The notes below the pieces were generated by a model that had not been told where the DNA came from, searched no databases, and was given only the letters and a program-made list of their open reading frames with translations. Below are positions 35,656 through 44,444 of a stretch of 64,000 nt of DNA, in pieces. Within the stretch, counting starts at the first letter, position 1, and every line of letters starts with the position of its first letter. The translations under genes and the position numbers were made by a program. Origin of the DNA: Psychrobacter submarinus (lineage in GTDB: Bacteria; Pseudomonadota; Gammaproteobacteria; Pseudomonadales; Moraxellaceae); assembly GCF_904846685.1 (NCBI RefSeq), contig NZ_CAJHBQ010000002.1, forward strand, positions 186,001 through 250,000, in the 5' to 3' direction.

Positions 35656-37515
35656 TTACTTCTCTAAGATACAAGTGACGCCTTGACCACCAGCAGCGCA
35701 AATAGAGACAAGCGCACGGCCTGAGCCTTTTTCGTCGAGTAATTTAGCCGCTGTGGCTAAGATACGACCACCAGTTGCAGCAAAAGGATGACCAGCTGCT
35801 AGTGATGAACCGTTGACGTTAAGCTTGCTACGATCGATGGAACCTAGTGGCGCATCAAGACCTAAACGCTCTTGGCAGAAAGTCTCATCTTCCCAAGCGG
35901 CAAGCGTTGATAGTACTTGTGAGGCAAAAGCTTCATGAATCTCGTAGAAGTCAAAGTCCTGTAGGGTAAGACCTGCACGCTCAAGCATACGCGGTACGGC
36001 GTAAGCAGGTGCCATGAGTAAGCCTTCAGTTTCGCCAGACTTACCGATGAAATCTACCGCAGCGGTCTCTTGATGGACGATATAAGCCAATGGCTTTAGA
36101 CCGCGCTCTTTGGCCCACTCATCGTTGGCTAATAGTACACATGATGCGCCATCGGTGAGCGGCGTTGAGTTCGCAGCGGTCATCGTTGGGTTGGCGTTTT
36201 TCTTGCCAAATACTGGCTTGAGCTTAGCGAGTTTTTCTAAAGTGGTGTCTGGGCGTAGGTTGTTATCGCGAGTCAGACCTTTATAAGGAGTGATCAAGTC
36301 GTCAAAGAAACCTTCGTCATAGGCACGCGCCAAGTTTTTGTGGCTATTGAATGCCAGCTCGTCTTGATCTTCGCGGCTGATGTTCCATTCAAGAGCAGTG
36401 ATCGCTTGATGATCGCCCATAGATAGACCAGTACGCGGCTCGCCGTTTTGAGGAGAGTCGATGATGTCTTTTGGATTCAGACCCATCAGCGCTTTTAGAC
36501 GCTGCTTGTTCGTCTTAGCCGCGCCTAGTTTGATCAAGACCTTACGTAGGCCATCACCGACTGCGATAGGCGCATCAGAGGTGGTATCAACACCGCCAGT
36601 GATAGCTGAGTCGATAAGACCTAATGCGATTTTGTTCGCTGAAGCAAAGGTCGCTTGCAGACCAGTACCACAAGCTTGAGCGATATCATAAGTTGGCGTA
36701 TGCGGGTTTAGTGCAGTATTCAGCGCCGCCTCACGAGTCAAGTTTAAGTCGCGGCTGAGCTTAAGAACCGCGCCGGCAACCACTTCGCCTATTTGCTCGT
36801 CTTGCAAGTTATAACGCTCGACTAGACCATTTAAGGCTGCGGTAAGCATGTCAATATTACTGGCATCGGCATAGGGACCGTTTGAGCGTGCAAATGGAAT
36901 ACGGTTACCCCCTAAGATTGCAACGCGCTGCTGGCCTGTGCTTGACGCTGAACTTTTCTTTTTAGGCGTAGTTCGGGGTTTTTTGCTGACGGCTTTTGTT
37001 TCGTCTTTTTTATCTGTCATAGCTTCTTTCTCGTTAGTGTTGTTTTTAGTCGAGGTGCTTGTTTTAGTGCTGGTATTAGTGCTTTTGCTAGCAGTTGTGC
37101 GCTTGCTGGCTGGTTTTTTGTCAGCGCTGTTTTTACTAGAGCTATTCTTATCAGTGCTGTCTGTTTTGGCTTTATCAGCGCTATCCGTTTTTTCTTTGTC
37201 AGTGGAGGTAGACTCAGAAGCCGCACCAAGAGTAGCCAGCTCTTCCTCTTTAGCCGCTTTTTTATCGCTCGCTCTGTCTTCCGTGATCTTTGCTTTTTTA
37301 TCCGCTTCAGCGCTATTCGATTGCTCGGTAACCCGATTGCCATCGGCATCAAGAATATCGATATGCTGCTTTAGGTCAGCGATAGAGTCATACTGCGTGT
37401 CGTTGTCTGTAGATGGCGTCGCACTTTGGCTGCTAGTCGTCGATTTTTTGGCGCTATCATCGTCACCTTTGACGACTGTCGTTCCAACAATAGGGCTGTC
37501 TTTTTTGTAACTCAT
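35656..37515 (-). CDS. FadI-like thiolase with ~190-residue Lys/Ser/Thr-rich N-terminal extension
   Basis: The C-terminal ~430 residues form a complete thiolase. The acyl-enzyme cysteine is in AQACGTGLQ (near residue 281), the His pair in EIHEAFASQ and GHPFAATGG (near 575), and the second catalytic Cys in ICAAGGQG (near 605). HEAFA and the overall length resemble FadI/FadA2 rather than AtoB. Residues 1-~190 are a low-complexity tail rich in Lys, Ser, Thr, Asp and Ala (for example KSTNTSTKTSTSTKN) that thiolases normally lack. An internal ATG at 37020 with GAGAAAGAAG upstream would give a normal 454-residue enzyme, so two start sites are possible. It diverges from the fabG4-like gene; together with MaoC these form an acyl-chain module. 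Confidence 0.9.
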   Translation of the reverse strand: MSYKKDSPIVGTTVVKGDDDSAKKSTTSSQSATPSTDNDTQYDSIADLKQHIDILDADGNRVTEQSNSAEADKKAKITEDRASDKKAAKEEELATLGAASESTSTDKEKTDSADKAKTDSTDKNSSSKNSADKKPASKRTTASKSTNTSTKTSTSTKNNTNEKEAMTDKKDETKAVSKKPRTTPKKKSSASSTGQQRVAILGGNRIPFARSNGPYADASNIDMLTAALNGLVERYNLQDEQIGEVVAGAVLKLSRDLNLTREAALNTALNPHTPTYDIAQACGTGLQATFASANKIALGLIDSAITGGVDTTSDAPIAVGDGLRKVLIKLGAAKTNKQRLKALMGLNPKDIIDSPQNGEPRTGLSMGDHQAITALEWNISREDQDELAFNSHKNLARAYDEGFFDDLITPYKGLTRDNNLRPDTTLEKLAKLKPVFGKKNANPTMTAANSTPLTDGASCVLLANDEWAKERGLKPLAYIVHQETAAVDFIGKSGETEGLLMAPAYAVPRMLERAGLTLQDFDFYEIHEAFASQVLSTLAAWEDETFCQERLGLDAPLGSIDRSKLNVNGSSLAAGHPFAATGGRILATAAKLLDEKGSGRALVSICAAGGQGVTCILEK

Positions 37516-37775
37516 AAAAGTATCCTTAAAGTAGTAGTGAATGTTAGGGTATAAAAGTATTCGTCAATAAAATCAGTCAATACATAATATGATAGCTGCT
37601 AATCACAATAGTGTTAATAACCTTCTTGTAGGGCTTTAGCAAATATTTACAGGGTAAAGCAACAAGAGTGCAAAAAATAACCTGCAAAGATTAGACTGAG
37701 CAGTATCGACTAGGCTGAATACTGAGTGGCTCATTCAATAATATATTGTTATCATTGACAGTGCAGATCATAACT

Positions 37776-37917
37776 TATAGTAAGTACCGATTAGATTTTA
37801 ACATAAGCGGATTTTTTTTAAATGATTATAGAGTAACTGTGCTGTCTACGTTTGTGCTTGCGGCGGTCTATTGACTTTTATCTGGTTTGCAGATGGGGCT
37901 GGTAATTCGTTACTATA
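37776..37917 (+). repeat. Possible diverged palindromic element (family 2-like)
   Basis: The 142-bp segment begins TATAGTAAGTACCGATT and ends AATTCGTTACTATA. These form an imperfect terminal inverted repeat with the same TATAGT tip and similar total length as 30288-30434 and 33774-33919. The interior similarity is weak by eye, so membership is tentative. Confidence 0.4.
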
Positions 37918-37964
37918 GACGCTTTAGACGCTTTAGACGCTTTAGACGCTTTAGACGCTTTGGT
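37917..37964 (+). repeat. 9-bp tandem repeat (GCTTTAGAC)
   Basis: Four perfect GCTTTAGAC units run from 37921 to 37956, preceded by ATAGAC and followed by the partial unit GCTTTGGTA. The array abuts the right end (ACTATA) of the possible palindromic element. It is a candidate slippage-variable locus. Confidence 0.9.
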
Positions 37965-38189
37965 AAGACGAGTTAAAAGCGGTTTAAGACGGTTATTAAT
38001 AAATAGGGTTACGGTCGACAAGCGCTAACGTTAGCGATGACAAATTGGTCAAACTCTATAGTAGGCTTATTGTGGCCAAAAGCTGTATAGCCGGAATTAC
38101 TAAACACTTATAATCATCGCCCAAGTGAGTCTTTATAATAGGTATTGTTTTTTAGACTCTATTTTTATCTTTATATACAGGAGTATTTT

Positions 38190-39590
38190 ATGTCAGACCG
38201 TTATGGTGATTTTGTACAGTCTTCAATTGGCAAAAAAGTAGCCAAAAACTTAGGGTTGCCGCAGCCGGTAAGTCTAGATCGTTTTGAGAGCGGTCAACGT
38301 TTGGTACGTGGTAGCGTCTTAGTTGGCCGTGCCGAAGGCGATGACATGAGTGTCAGTAACTCAGTTGCGCGTATCTTATCTGACTTGCATGCTGAGGTTT
38401 ATGTCAATAGCCGTGATGACGCCAAAGATGCGTTGATAGAGGCAGGTATCGAAGCCAAAGCCAGTACAGGCAGCAAAGATAAGTTTAAAGTCTTACTATT
38501 TGATGCAAGCAATATCAGTAACGCCGATCAGCTCAAGCAAGTGTATGAGTTTTTTCATCAAGTCGCGCGTAGCGTTGAAAAGTCTGGCCGCGTGGTCATC
38601 ATTGGTCGCCCGCCTGAAGATATCGACGATGTGCAAACCGCACTTGCTCAGCGCTCGCTTGAGGGCTTTGTGAAATCAGTGGGTAAAGAGTTCAAACGCG
38701 GTATCACCGCACAGCTCATTTATGTGTCTAAAGGTAGTGAGAAGAATCTAGATTCAGCGCTGCGCTTCTTTACCTCAGCTCGCTCCGCTTATGTTTCAGG
38801 TCAAGTTGTCCGTGTTGGCGCAGGTAACACCATCGATATCGATTGGTCACAGCCGCTTGCGGGCAAAACGATGCTCGTCACTGGCGCAAGTCGCGGTATT
38901 GGCGAAGCTATCGCACGGGTATTAGCTCGCGAAGGCGCGCATGTGATTTGTTTAGATGTGCCGCAGCAACAAGCGGACCTACAAAATGTCGCTAGTGAAA
39001 TCAGCGGCTCGACCTTGACTGTAGATATCACTAGCGCCGATGCAGGCGAACAGATCGCTGATGCTGCGCAAAAGCGCGGTGGCCTTGACGCTATTATCCA
39101 TAATGCTGGTGTGACGCGTGATAAGACGCTTGCCAATATGGATGAGAAAAAATGGGATATGGTTATCGATATCAACCTAAATAGCGTAGCTGAGCTCAAT
39201 AAGTACTTACTTGAAAAACAAGTGCTAAAAGATGATGCGCGTATCGTCTGCGTCTCTTCAATCTCAGGTATCGCCGGTAACTTAGGTCAGACTAACTATG
39301 CGACTTCAAAAGCAGGTGTTATCGGTTTAGTCGATGCAACTGCCAGACAGTTGGCTAATGAGGGCAAAGGCATGACCATCAATGCGGTTGCCCCAGGCTT
39401 TATTGAAACACAAATGACAGAAGCTATCCCGTTCGCTATTCGTGAAGCAGGTCGCCGTATGAACTCTATGAGCCAAGGCGGATTACCTGTCGATGTGGCA
39501 GAAACCATCGCTTGGCTGGCGTCTCCTGCCTCTGGCGGCTTGAACGGTAATACGGTACGCGTCTGTGGTCAAAGCATGTTAGGCGCTTAA
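38190..39590 (+). CDS. High-molecular-weight 3-oxoacyl reductase (FabG4-type SDR)
   Basis: I start at ATG 38190 (MSDRYGDFVQSSIGKKVAKN), preceded by CAGGAG; the frame runs open upstream to 38145 without a ribosome-binding site. The 466-residue protein is about twice the size of ordinary FabG. The first ~210 residues are a degenerate Rossmann or flavodoxin-like domain. The C-terminal ~250 residues are a complete ketoreductase with the NAD(P) motif TGASRGIGEAIARVLA, NNAG-like IIHNAGVTRD, and catalytic Ser/Tyr/Lys in CVSSISGIAGNLGQTNYATSKAG (split motif S-x12-Y-x3-K). This architecture is that of mycobacterial FabG4. Adjacent thiolase and MaoC genes repeat the fadA2-fabG4-htdX arrangement. Confidence 0.92.
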   Translation: MSDRYGDFVQSSIGKKVAKNLGLPQPVSLDRFESGQRLVRGSVLVGRAEGDDMSVSNSVARILSDLHAEVYVNSRDDAKDALIEAGIEAKASTGSKDKFKVLLFDASNISNADQLKQVYEFFHQVARSVEKSGRVVIIGRPPEDIDDVQTALAQRSLEGFVKSVGKEFKRGITAQLIYVSKGSEKNLDSALRFFTSARSAYVSGQVVRVGAGNTIDIDWSQPLAGKTMLVTGASRGIGEAIARVLAREGAHVICLDVPQQQADLQNVASEISGSTLTVDITSADAGEQIADAAQKRGGLDAIIHNAGVTRDKTLANMDEKKWDMVIDINLNSVAELNKYLLEKQVLKDDARIVCVSSISGIAGNLGQTNYATSKAGVIGLVDATARQLANEGKGMTINAVAPGFIETQMTEAIPFAIREAGRRMNSMSQGGLPVDVAETIAWLASPASGGLNGNTVRVCGQSMLGA

Positions 39591-39680
39591 TATACAGATT
39601 TTATGCAAGCTACTGATTTTATTAAGATAATTTGAGTCAGCTCACATATACTTACGAAAAAAATACTAATAATTGTTAAG

Positions 39681-39707
39681 AAAGCTGCCCGAGGGTGGCT
39701 TTTTTAT
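39681..39707 (+). terminator. Terminator after the FabG4-type gene
   Basis: A 9-bp stem (AAAGCTGCC / GGTGGCTTT, two G-T pairs) with a CGAG tetraloop is followed by TTTTTAT, 91 nt past the stop. The downstream MaoC gene may therefore have its own promoter. Confidence 0.8.
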
Positions 39708-39799
39708 GATAAAAACACAGGAATAGATAGCTATAAGACTTAAACCGTCAGCTCATTCGTTTTATTAAAAGTTTGCTAAGCCCTACCTAGGATAGATTT

Positions 39800-40717
39800 A
39801 TGTCAGATACCCATTATGATGCCCTGCCAAAAGCGCATACCACATATGCCAATATCATCAAAAGCTTACTGCCAATCGGTGATAACACTAAAGTTAGTAA
39901 AGATGCATTGCCATCAGCTACTTATACTGTAGACGATTTACATATTGATCAAAGCAACTTGGATGATTATCGTAAAATTTGCGGCTTTAGTGACAACGGC
40001 AAGGTGCCGATTACTTATTTTGCGGTGCTATCACAGACCCTGCAGATGAATATGATGGTCAAAGAGCCATTCCCATTTCCGATGCTAGGGTTAGTACACG
40101 TTGATAACGTAGTGACTCAGCACCGTCCTATCGGTGAGCGTGAGACGGTGACCTTGTCAGTGAGTTTTGCCAATTTGCGTGATCATGCGCAAGGTCAGCA
40201 GTTTGATTTTGTGACGACGGTAAAATCGCAAGAAAACATCATTTGGGAGGGTACGTCTACTTATTTGGCTCGCGGTAAAAAACCTAAAGCCAATAGCATT
40301 GAGAGAAGTAAACCGCGCCCAGTGACCGTAAAGCCTATGGTTAATGAAAAAGGGGTGCATAAAGTGTTTGAGGTGCCAGAGGATATCGGTCGCCGTTATG
40401 CTTTTATCTCAGGTGATTTTAATTTGATTCATCTGCATCCTTTATCAGCAAAAGCATTTGGTTTTCCAAAAGCTATCGCGCATGGCATGTGGTCAAAAGC
40501 AAAGTGCTTAGCGCTGATGAATGATCTGCCGGATGCTTATAGCGCTGAGGTGTCTTTTAAGTTGCCTATCTTCTTGCCTTCAGAAGTAGAGCTCATCGCT
40601 GAACCTGTCGATCAACTCGAAAGTAGCGATGATCGTTGTAATTTTGGCCTATATAGTGCCAAAAATGACAAGCCGCACTTAGCTGGCGTCGTCAAGTTAA
40701 TAGAAAACTCGCAGTAA
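39800..40717 (+). CDS. MaoC-like acyl dehydratase (HtdX type)
   Basis: A 305-residue double hot-dog protein with AGGAT 6 nt upstream. The N-terminal half includes VDNVVTQHRPIGERETVTLS. The C-terminal MaoC domain holds the hydratase 2 motif (YAFISGDFNLIHLHPLSAKA, then FPKAIAHGMWSKAKC), with the catalytic Asp and His in DFNLIHLHP. It probably dehydrates (3R)-hydroxyacyl-CoA/ACP made by the neighbouring FabG4-type reductase. It is separated from that gene by a terminator and 209 bp. Confidence 0.9.
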   Translation: MSDTHYDALPKAHTTYANIIKSLLPIGDNTKVSKDALPSATYTVDDLHIDQSNLDDYRKICGFSDNGKVPITYFAVLSQTLQMNMMVKEPFPFPMLGLVHVDNVVTQHRPIGERETVTLSVSFANLRDHAQGQQFDFVTTVKSQENIIWEGTSTYLARGKKPKANSIERSKPRPVTVKPMVNEKGVHKVFEVPEDIGRRYAFISGDFNLIHLHPLSAKAFGFPKAIAHGMWSKAKCLALMNDLPDAYSAEVSFKLPIFLPSEVELIAEPVDQLESSDDRCNFGLYSAKNDKPHLAGVVKLIENSQ

Positions 40718-40764
40718 TAAACAGCACCGTTTTATTTATATTGAAGTAACTCACATTTGAGTAA

Positions 40765-40797
40765 GTAACGCTGATAGATATTCGCTATCAGCGTTAA
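40765..40797 (+). terminator. Hairpin after the MaoC gene
   Basis: A perfect 11-bp stem (AACGCTGATAG / CTATCAGCGTT, 40767-40777 and 40785-40795) with a 7-nt loop lies 50 nt past the stop. No T-run follows (AAATTGC), so it may be a weak terminator or a 3'-end stabiliser. Confidence 0.5.
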
Positions 40798-40932
40798 ATT
40801 GCTTTAATTTCGGCACTAAATACGCTCAGTATTTTATCGGGTTACCGCACTAAACATACCACTGTTCAGCGCCAAGACAGCTAACTCAGCCATTCTTAAT
40901 TATTCACTTACTACTTATCTTCTTTTATCATT

Positions 40933-41448
40933 ATGAGCCAAAATACAACTCAATCGACACCATCACAAGATGCAGATACTCGCTACGACTCTGATAATGG
41001 CGTCGTCCTCACCGAGGCGCTGTCGCCTTATTTTCGACCTGCTGAGCAGACTATCGTGTGCGGAGCGCTTGATGAACAAAAAGTGAGCGCTCTTGCGCAG
41101 GCAGGCGTGGAGCTCGTCATCAACTTACAAGCCGATGAAGAGCTGGCCTTCGATGAGGCCAAAGCCGTTCAACAAGCTGGCATGGCTTACGAGCATTTGC
41201 CTATCGCTAGCGCCGCTGATCTCAAGCAGCTCAACATCTTAGCCTTTGATAATATTTTGCGTCAACATCACGGCAAAAAAACCGTCATGCACTGCGGCTC
41301 CGGCAGCAGAGTAGGCGCAGCTGTTGCCCTACGTGCAGGCTGGTTACGTGGCCGGAAGATGGATACTGCTATGGAGCGTGGTCATAGCCATGGACTCACT
41401 GAGAAGCTTGAGCAAGAAACTTATAATCGGCTACTAGTACCGCGTTAA
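40933..41448 (+). CDS. DUF442/BLH-type phosphatase-like protein
   Basis: A 171-residue protein resembling the beta-lactamase-hydrolase-like (DUF442) branch of the dual-specificity phosphatase fold. The motif VMHCGSGSRVGAAVALRAGW (about residues 116-135) matches that family's C-x-S-G-x-R loop, with one residue fewer between Cys and Arg than the CX5R of classic phosphatases. The family opening RPAEQTIVCGALDEQKVSALAQAGVELVINL is also present. No ribosome-binding site is visible. It is followed by a strong terminator. Substrate unknown; some relatives act in sulfide or stress metabolism. Confidence 0.75.
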   Translation: MSQNTTQSTPSQDADTRYDSDNGVVLTEALSPYFRPAEQTIVCGALDEQKVSALAQAGVELVINLQADEELAFDEAKAVQQAGMAYEHLPIASAADLKQLNILAFDNILRQHHGKKTVMHCGSGSRVGAAVALRAGWLRGRKMDTAMERGHSHGLTEKLEQETYNRLLVPR

Positions 41449-41481
41449 GCGATAACAGTTGCTAGCAGGCACATAGACGTT

Positions 41482-41530
41482 ATAAATAAACAGGCGACCT
41501 ATATTATATAAGTCGCCTGTTTATTTATAA
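41482..41530 (+). terminator. Strong terminator hairpin
   Basis: A long stem (arms ATAAACAGGCGAC / GTCGCCTGTTTAT) with an AT-rich loop and T-rich flanks on both sides sits between the DUF442 gene and the serine-hydrolase gene. Confidence 0.85.
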
Positions 41531-41571
41531 CTAAGTAATTTTATTAGCATAATTTTAAGGAAGAAATAACG

Positions 41572-42936
41572 ATGAGCAAGAGTGTCAATAACGAGCTGCA
41601 ACAAAAACTGCAACGCTTACTCAATGATTTGCAGCTAGAGGACGCGCCAGCAGGTGGCTCGGTAGTGGTTTATCAGGCAGGCGAGTTCGTAGCTGCTGCT
41701 AGCATAGGCCAAGCACAAAGCAATGATAAGTGGCAAGCAGATACTTTAGCGCTTAATTTTTCTACGGGTAAAGGCGTACTGGCGACGCTAGCGCACGTTT
41801 TGGTCTCTGAGGGTATGCTGGCTTATGACGAGCCGATTGCCAGCTATTGGCCTGAGTTTGCGGCTAATGGGAAAGCAAAGATTACGCTACGCAAGCTGAT
41901 GTCGCATCAAGCCAGTTTGTTCGCCATTAGTGCTATCGATGTGGATAACGCGACTTTATTAAACTGGCCGAGAATGCTTGAAGAAGTGGCGGCAATGCCG
42001 ATCAATGAGATTGATGCTGCTGATCAGTTTGTTAGTGCCTATAGCGCGCTGGTATATGGATGGATACTAGGCGGCTTGATAGAAAAAGCGACTGATATGA
42101 CGCTAGCTGCCGCGCTAGGCAAGTATCTGACTGAGCCTTTAGGCATCGCGGGCAGCTGCTATTTTGGCGTGCCTGCAGATCAAGTCGATAAGGTCGCTAA
42201 ATTAGCGAAAGACTTTATCAATACTGCGTCAGAGAATCGGTCACTGCCAACAAGACGCCATAAGCCAGTACTAAAAGCGGAGTCGGAGCAGACGTTAGCG
42301 GCTTATAGGCAGCTGCCAAGCTATGAGTGTTGGCAACAACTGGCTGACGAGAAAAAGTCTATATCACCAGCTGATAAAAAACAGCACGTTACGTCATTGA
42401 CCGCTACGAAAATCAACCGTCTATACTTCGATCATAGCGCTATTAATGCCAGCAATTACCGCGCCGCACTAGTGCCAGCAAGTAAGCAGCCTATCGATTA
42501 CTATGACGCACAAACGCTGCAAGCGGTTATACCTGCAGCCAATGGCGTCGCTTCAGCGCAAGCTCTCGCCACTATCTACGGGATGCTCGCTAATGGCGGC
42601 GTATGGCAAGGTAAAACTTTGATAGATGCAGAGACGTTTGCACAGCTGTCTCAGCCGCAAGTGATAGGGATGGATGCAGTGATGCCTGCTTCGATGAATT
42701 GGCGCTTGGGTTATCATAAGCTCTTTAGTATATGTCAAAGTAGCGATGATAGCGTGACTCCAAGCACTGAGCAAGGGTTTGGTCATATGGGTTATAACGG
42801 TTCAGTGGCTTGGTGTGAGCCGTCGCGGCAGTTGTCTTTTGCTTTTATTCATAACTTCGATGTCACAATGCTAAATGATATTCGTCAATTTGCGCTGACC
42901 GAAGCAGTGATAAAGATGATTGATACGCAGGATTAA
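41572..42936 (+). CDS. Beta-lactamase-fold serine hydrolase (class C/EstB type)
   Basis: A 454-residue cytoplasmic enzyme (no signal peptide) with AAGGAAG before the ATG. The SxxK nucleophile motif is in LNFSTGKGVLATLAH (Ser near residue 64). It is followed by ITLRKLMSHQASLF and the YxN-equivalent AYSALVYGWILGGLIEK. The C-terminal motif GFGHMGYNGSVAWCEPSRQL supplies the HxG box. This matches the EstB/beta-lactamase-related esterase family; relatives hydrolyse esters rather than beta-lactams. An insert with low family conservation lies at residues ~225-290. The gene converges with the CPA1 antiporter. Confidence 0.88.
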   Translation: MSKSVNNELQQKLQRLLNDLQLEDAPAGGSVVVYQAGEFVAAASIGQAQSNDKWQADTLALNFSTGKGVLATLAHVLVSEGMLAYDEPIASYWPEFAANGKAKITLRKLMSHQASLFAISAIDVDNATLLNWPRMLEEVAAMPINEIDAADQFVSAYSALVYGWILGGLIEKATDMTLAAALGKYLTEPLGIAGSCYFGVPADQVDKVAKLAKDFINTASENRSLPTRRHKPVLKAESEQTLAAYRQLPSYECWQQLADEKKSISPADKKQHVTSLTATKINRLYFDHSAINASNYRAALVPASKQPIDYYDAQTLQAVIPAANGVASAQALATIYGMLANGGVWQGKTLIDAETFAQLSQPQVIGMDAVMPASMNWRLGYHKLFSICQSSDDSVTPSTEQGFGHMGYNGSVAWCEPSRQLSFAFIHNFDVTMLNDIRQFALTEAVIKMIDTQD

Positions 42937-42947
42937 GCACACAGTCT

Positions 42948-44198
42948 TTACCGGCGTGATTTATCTGGTGTCATATTCAATAGTGACGGCGCGCTTAGCC
43001 CATGAATGAAGATAGAGATCAAGATGACAATGATGCAAACTATCCAAAGCTTAGTGGCATCAGCTTCGCTAAATAGATCTTTATTAAGCGCATAGGATAG
43101 ATAGTACAGTGTACCAATACCGCGAATACCAAGCGCAGAGATAGCATACTTTTCGGTATGATGCATATTCAGCCCAGTGAGTCCTATAACGCCGCCGATG
43201 GGACGTATGAGAAACAAGAAGGCCAAGCTGACAAGGTACACCGACCACGTCAGCTCAATGTCAGAATGTAGCCATTGACCAATAAGCATACCAAAAGCTA
43301 CCAAGATCACTGACATCAGCAGGCCCTCAGATTGCTCTGCAAAGTCGTGTAGCTTTTGATGGTATGAGTGTTCATGTTCTGAGCGGCGAAAAGCAAAGGC
43401 GGCGATAAATACCGCGATAAAACCATAACTATGCACGTATTCTGCTACCCCATAAGACAGCAAGGTTAACGCAATAACAGTGTAGCCCTGCGAGATATTG
43501 GTCTCATCAGAAGGCTTCGAAAAAACAACTTTTGCTAAGAGTTTACCTACTAAGATACCGACGACAACGCCGGCTAATATCTTCCATAGTACCTCATAAG
43601 TAAACCACGACCACAACAGATCCCCAGTAATGCGCTGACCATCATTGTAGGCCTCAGCAATATTAATCGCTAAATAAACAAAGGGAAAAGCAAGACCATC
43701 ATTGAGACCAGCCTCTGAAGTCAAAGTGAAGCGCGGGGTATCCTCACCGCCGCTATTTGGTGGCCCTACTTGAATACTAGACGCTAACACCGGGTCCGTT
43801 GGAGCGAGCACTGCGCCCAATAATATCGCTGCGCCTATAGTCAGTCCAAACGTGTAATAGCCGAGTACTGCCATAGCAAAAATACAGATCGGCATAGTGA
43901 CCAGTAATAAGCGCAGCGTAGGACGCCATAAGTCCCAAGCCAGCTCAGTGTCTATCTTGATACCTGCGCCAACTAAAGACACCAATACCACAATCTCAGT
44001 CACCTTTTCGATGAGGAGGCCATTGTCTAAAGGGTTCAAAAAAGATAACGTTAGCCAAAAATAGCCAACGATCATCCCAAAGCCGACTTGCAGCATAGGC
44101 AACGAGATAGGGACGCGTTTGGAGATAATAGGAAAGATAGCCCCTAGTAAAAACGCGACGCCGCCTATCAACAGAATATAGTTATAATTTTCGATCAT
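42948..44198 (-). CDS. CPA1-family Na+(K+)/H+ antiporter
   Basis: A 416-residue membrane protein with 11-12 predicted helices and no large cytoplasmic tail. The family ion-binding segment AAILLGAVLAPTDPVLASSI (near residues 129-148) and the later TSEAGLNDGLAFPFVYLAI, with the conserved acidic residues of NhaP-like exchangers, are clear. The C-terminal GIRGIGTLYYLSYALN matches the conserved arginine helix. It lies between the convergent serine hydrolase and ilvD. It probably supports pH and Na+ homeostasis in saline habitats. The ribosome-binding site is weak. Confidence 0.93.
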   Translation of the reverse strand: MIENYNYILLIGGVAFLLGAIFPIISKRVPISLPMLQVGFGMIVGYFWLTLSFLNPLDNGLLIEKVTEIVVLVSLVGAGIKIDTELAWDLWRPTLRLLLVTMPICIFAMAVLGYYTFGLTIGAAILLGAVLAPTDPVLASSIQVGPPNSGGEDTPRFTLTSEAGLNDGLAFPFVYLAINIAEAYNDGQRITGDLLWSWFTYEVLWKILAGVVVGILVGKLLAKVVFSKPSDETNISQGYTVIALTLLSYGVAEYVHSYGFIAVFIAAFAFRRSEHEHSYHQKLHDFAEQSEGLLMSVILVAFGMLIGQWLHSDIELTWSVYLVSLAFLFLIRPIGGVIGLTGLNMHHTEKYAISALGIRGIGTLYYLSYALNKDLFSEADATKLWIVCIIVILISIFIHGLSAPSLLNMTPDKSRR

Positions 44199-44388
44199 AA
44201 AAGTTGCGTATGCCTACAAGTTAGTATTCGCCAGTATCTAAATGGGCTGAATCGTTACTTATCATGTAGAAAAAGGCTAAACATTTCCGCAAAAAAACGT
44301 TATCACTTTAAAAAATACGTTGGTTTTTGGTAATAGCGCGTAGAGCAAACAGCGGCTACTGATAATAAGCCAGCTTATATAGACAACA

Positions 44389-44415
44389 AAAAAGCCAGCA
44401 CTTAGGCTGACTTTT
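44389..44415 (-). terminator. Terminator after ilvD
   Basis: The stem AAGTCAGC / GCTGGCTT (minus strand, one wobble) with a CTAAGT loop is followed by TTTTTTGTTG, 30 nt past the ilvD stop. Confidence 0.75.
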
Positions 44416-44444
44416 GAGGCGATAGCGTATTTATAAGTAAGCGA

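Larger units (their letters stand above)
37516..38189. other. 674-bp divergent intergenic region with repeats
   Basis: No ORF with a ribosome-binding site is visible. It contains a possible third, very diverged member of the TATAGT-bounded palindromic family (37776-37917) and a 9-bp tandem repeat directly attached to its right end (37917-37964). Promoters for the divergent thiolase and reductase genes must lie toward its two edges. Confidence 0.6.

Noticed and set aside
36938..37510. A 190-residue plus-strand ORF of nearly pure Leu/Val/Ser
   Set aside because: It is the reverse-strand shadow of the Lys/Ser/Thr/Asp-rich thiolase tail; the composition follows from that and it has no ribosome-binding site.
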